A DNA stretch of 64,000 nt from assembly GCA_965208815.1 (NCBI GenBank), contig OZ242357.1, forward strand, positions 2,914,001 to 2,978,000. The letters run 5' to 3'. The position numbers and the translations under genes are program-made. The notes beneath the pieces are model-generated. The model saw only the letters and a program-made list of their open reading frames with translations, had not been told where the DNA came from and searched no databases. The stretch comes from Bin55 sp009840545. Its GTDB lineage: Bacteria; Pseudomonadota; Gammaproteobacteria; Pseudomonadales; Azotimanducaceae. Of this stretch, positions 63,293-64,000 are shown in pieces; the stretch's first letter is position 1, and each line of letters opens with the position of its first letter.

Positions 63293-64000
63293 TCAAAAGG
63301 TCTCGAAAAGGGACTGCAACGCTTCGAAATCACCTTTCTCAAACGCTTTCGCATGCTCGTCAGTGAGGTGTTTTTTTGCCTCCTCAACTTGCTCGTCTGA
63401 TAGGGCTTTGGAATATCGATTGGTTGTTACAAGAAGGATGGCCGCTCGAGACCTGTCCTCCTTTGACGGAAAACGGTCCATCGACTTGAGCATGCCTTTG
63501 GGATCAGTCGAAGCCCACATTGTAGATATTGCCTGATATAATTTACCTCTGTCGGACTCTGGCACCTGTTGGACCATGTTGAAGGTCTTATCAATCTCGT
63601 CTTCCATTAGTAATGATTGAGTTACCAATTGGAACGACATGAGTTTCGTCGGTCCTCCGCGTACCCGAGGTAGTAGCTCTATGGCTTTGTCTACGTCCGA
63701 TGAAGCTAGAGATGAAATCACGCTTAGTTCCATTCCCATCCCCCCACGACTAAACATCCCAAATCCGGACTTGTCCTCATCGATAGGTTGTGCCAGCGCA
63801 GTGCTCATGGCTAGCTCGGGATCGACCCTTGCGAGGGTGTGCATGATTGAAGACAACAGTTCGGATCTTATCTCTTCGACACCCGGCTCATTGAGAATCC
63901 ATTCAAGTGCCGCCTTGTGATCGTGACGTGCCCAGTTACTAACGACATTACTCGCACTTGACATCTTTACTGAGCCTGACTCCATAGCAGCCACCAAGTC
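63293..64000 (-). CDS. Membrane-anchored repeat protein, paralogue D (partial)
   Basis: Only the C-terminal ~235 residues lie in the window; the frame is open at the right edge. It carries the same repeats (VSNWARHDHKAALEWI, STMWASTDPKGMLKSMD) and C-terminus (LSDEQVEEAKKHLTDEHAKA) as copy C, with which it shares long identical stretches. The array may continue beyond the edge. Same inferred scaffold role. Confidence 0.85.
   Translation of the reverse strand, partial: DLVAAMESGSVKMSSASNVVSNWARHDHKAALEWILNEPGVEEIRSELLSSIMHTLARVDPELAMSTALAQPIDEDKSGFGMFSRGGMGMELSVISSLASSDVDKAIELLPRVRGGPTKLMSFQLVTQSLLMEDEIDKTFNMVQQVPESDRGKLYQAISTMWASTDPKGMLKSMDRFPSKEDRSRAAILLVTTNRYSKALSDEQVEEAKKHLTDEHAKAFEKGDFEALQSLFETF

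Larger units (their letters stand above)
57349..64000 (-). repeat. Tandem array of four paralogous genes
   Basis: Four genes of one family follow each other head to tail on the minus strand (copies D, C, B, A in transcription order; D is cut by the window edge). Protein segments such as SEQQLALHIFLSELDEA (A, B; SEQQLALRMLLSDLDEE in C) and the LSDEQ-x-x-E-A-K-K-x-L C-termini recur. DNA identity is locally high: gatgtcctctagactgcgta occurs at both 59005 and 61066. A pairs best with B and C with D, so at least two rounds of duplication are likely. Confidence 0.9.

Overview
The window looks like a chromosomal segment of a free-living or host-associated aerobic gammaproteobacterium, with base composition close to even. 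The strongest placement evidence is the housekeeping block dsbA - cytochrome c4 - engB / polA - DUF2782 - thrB (17.8-25.0 kb), a neighbourhood I associate with Gammaproteobacteria. It is supported by the purE-tsaC-aroE operon, a B-family DNA polymerase II, SCO/SURF1 assembly factors for a haem-copper oxidase, a TonB-dependent receptor and a Yej-type peptide importer. The rich set of LLM-class flavin oxidoreductases, SDRs, PhyH dioxygenase, thiolase/DUF35 pair and amidase resembles marine or sponge-associated oligotrophs; that ecological reading is inference. No tRNA, rRNA, CRISPR array or insertion sequence was recognised.

Layout. 0-8.3 kb: catabolic/accessory redox genes (end of an FAD-linked oxidase, SDR, LLM enzyme, periplasmic ankyrin protein, Ltp2-like thiolase with DUF35 partner, PhyH dioxygenase, second LLM enzyme). 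8.6-15.9 kb: secreted repeat protein, NAD-dependent reductase, exonuclease III, then a translationally coupled minus-strand operon amidase - mevalonate-diphosphate decarboxylase - phosphomevalonate kinase. 16-20 kb: a haem-c/beta-propeller exported protein, two DsbA paralogues and an extended cytochrome c4. 20-25 kb: engB, polA, DUF2782, thrB. 25-32 kb: TonB receptor, a VapC remnant, ergothioneine genes egtB-egtD, and an ECF sigma factor with a large extra C-terminal region. 32-40 kb: purE-tsaC-aroE-SURF1-SCO operon and a YejA-B-E importer without its ATPase. 40-48 kb: SDR, polB, NTF2-like protein, aldo/keto reductase, paired bacterial PH-domain membrane proteins, cytochrome b and a monohaem cytochrome c. 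48-57 kb: YhaN/YhaO-like (SbcCD-like) pair, oligoendopeptidase F, Gfo/Idh/MocA oxidoreductase. 57-64 kb: four tandem paralogues of a membrane-anchored alpha-helical repeat protein, the last cut by the window edge.

Most notable: (i) the four-copy tandem array of an unrecognised exported repeat family; (ii) a DNA polymerase I whose 3'-5' exonuclease domain has lost every catalytic carboxylate I could align, while DNA polymerase II in the same window keeps all of its own; (iii) the sigma factor with a roughly 270-residue C-terminal extension; (iv) a thiolase without the nucleophilic cysteine, paired with DUF35 as in steroid side-chain aldolases; (v) mevalonate-pathway genes coupled to an amidase. 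Start codons were chosen from Shine-Dalgarno matches, signal peptides and family alignment; several genes use GTG or TTG starts.
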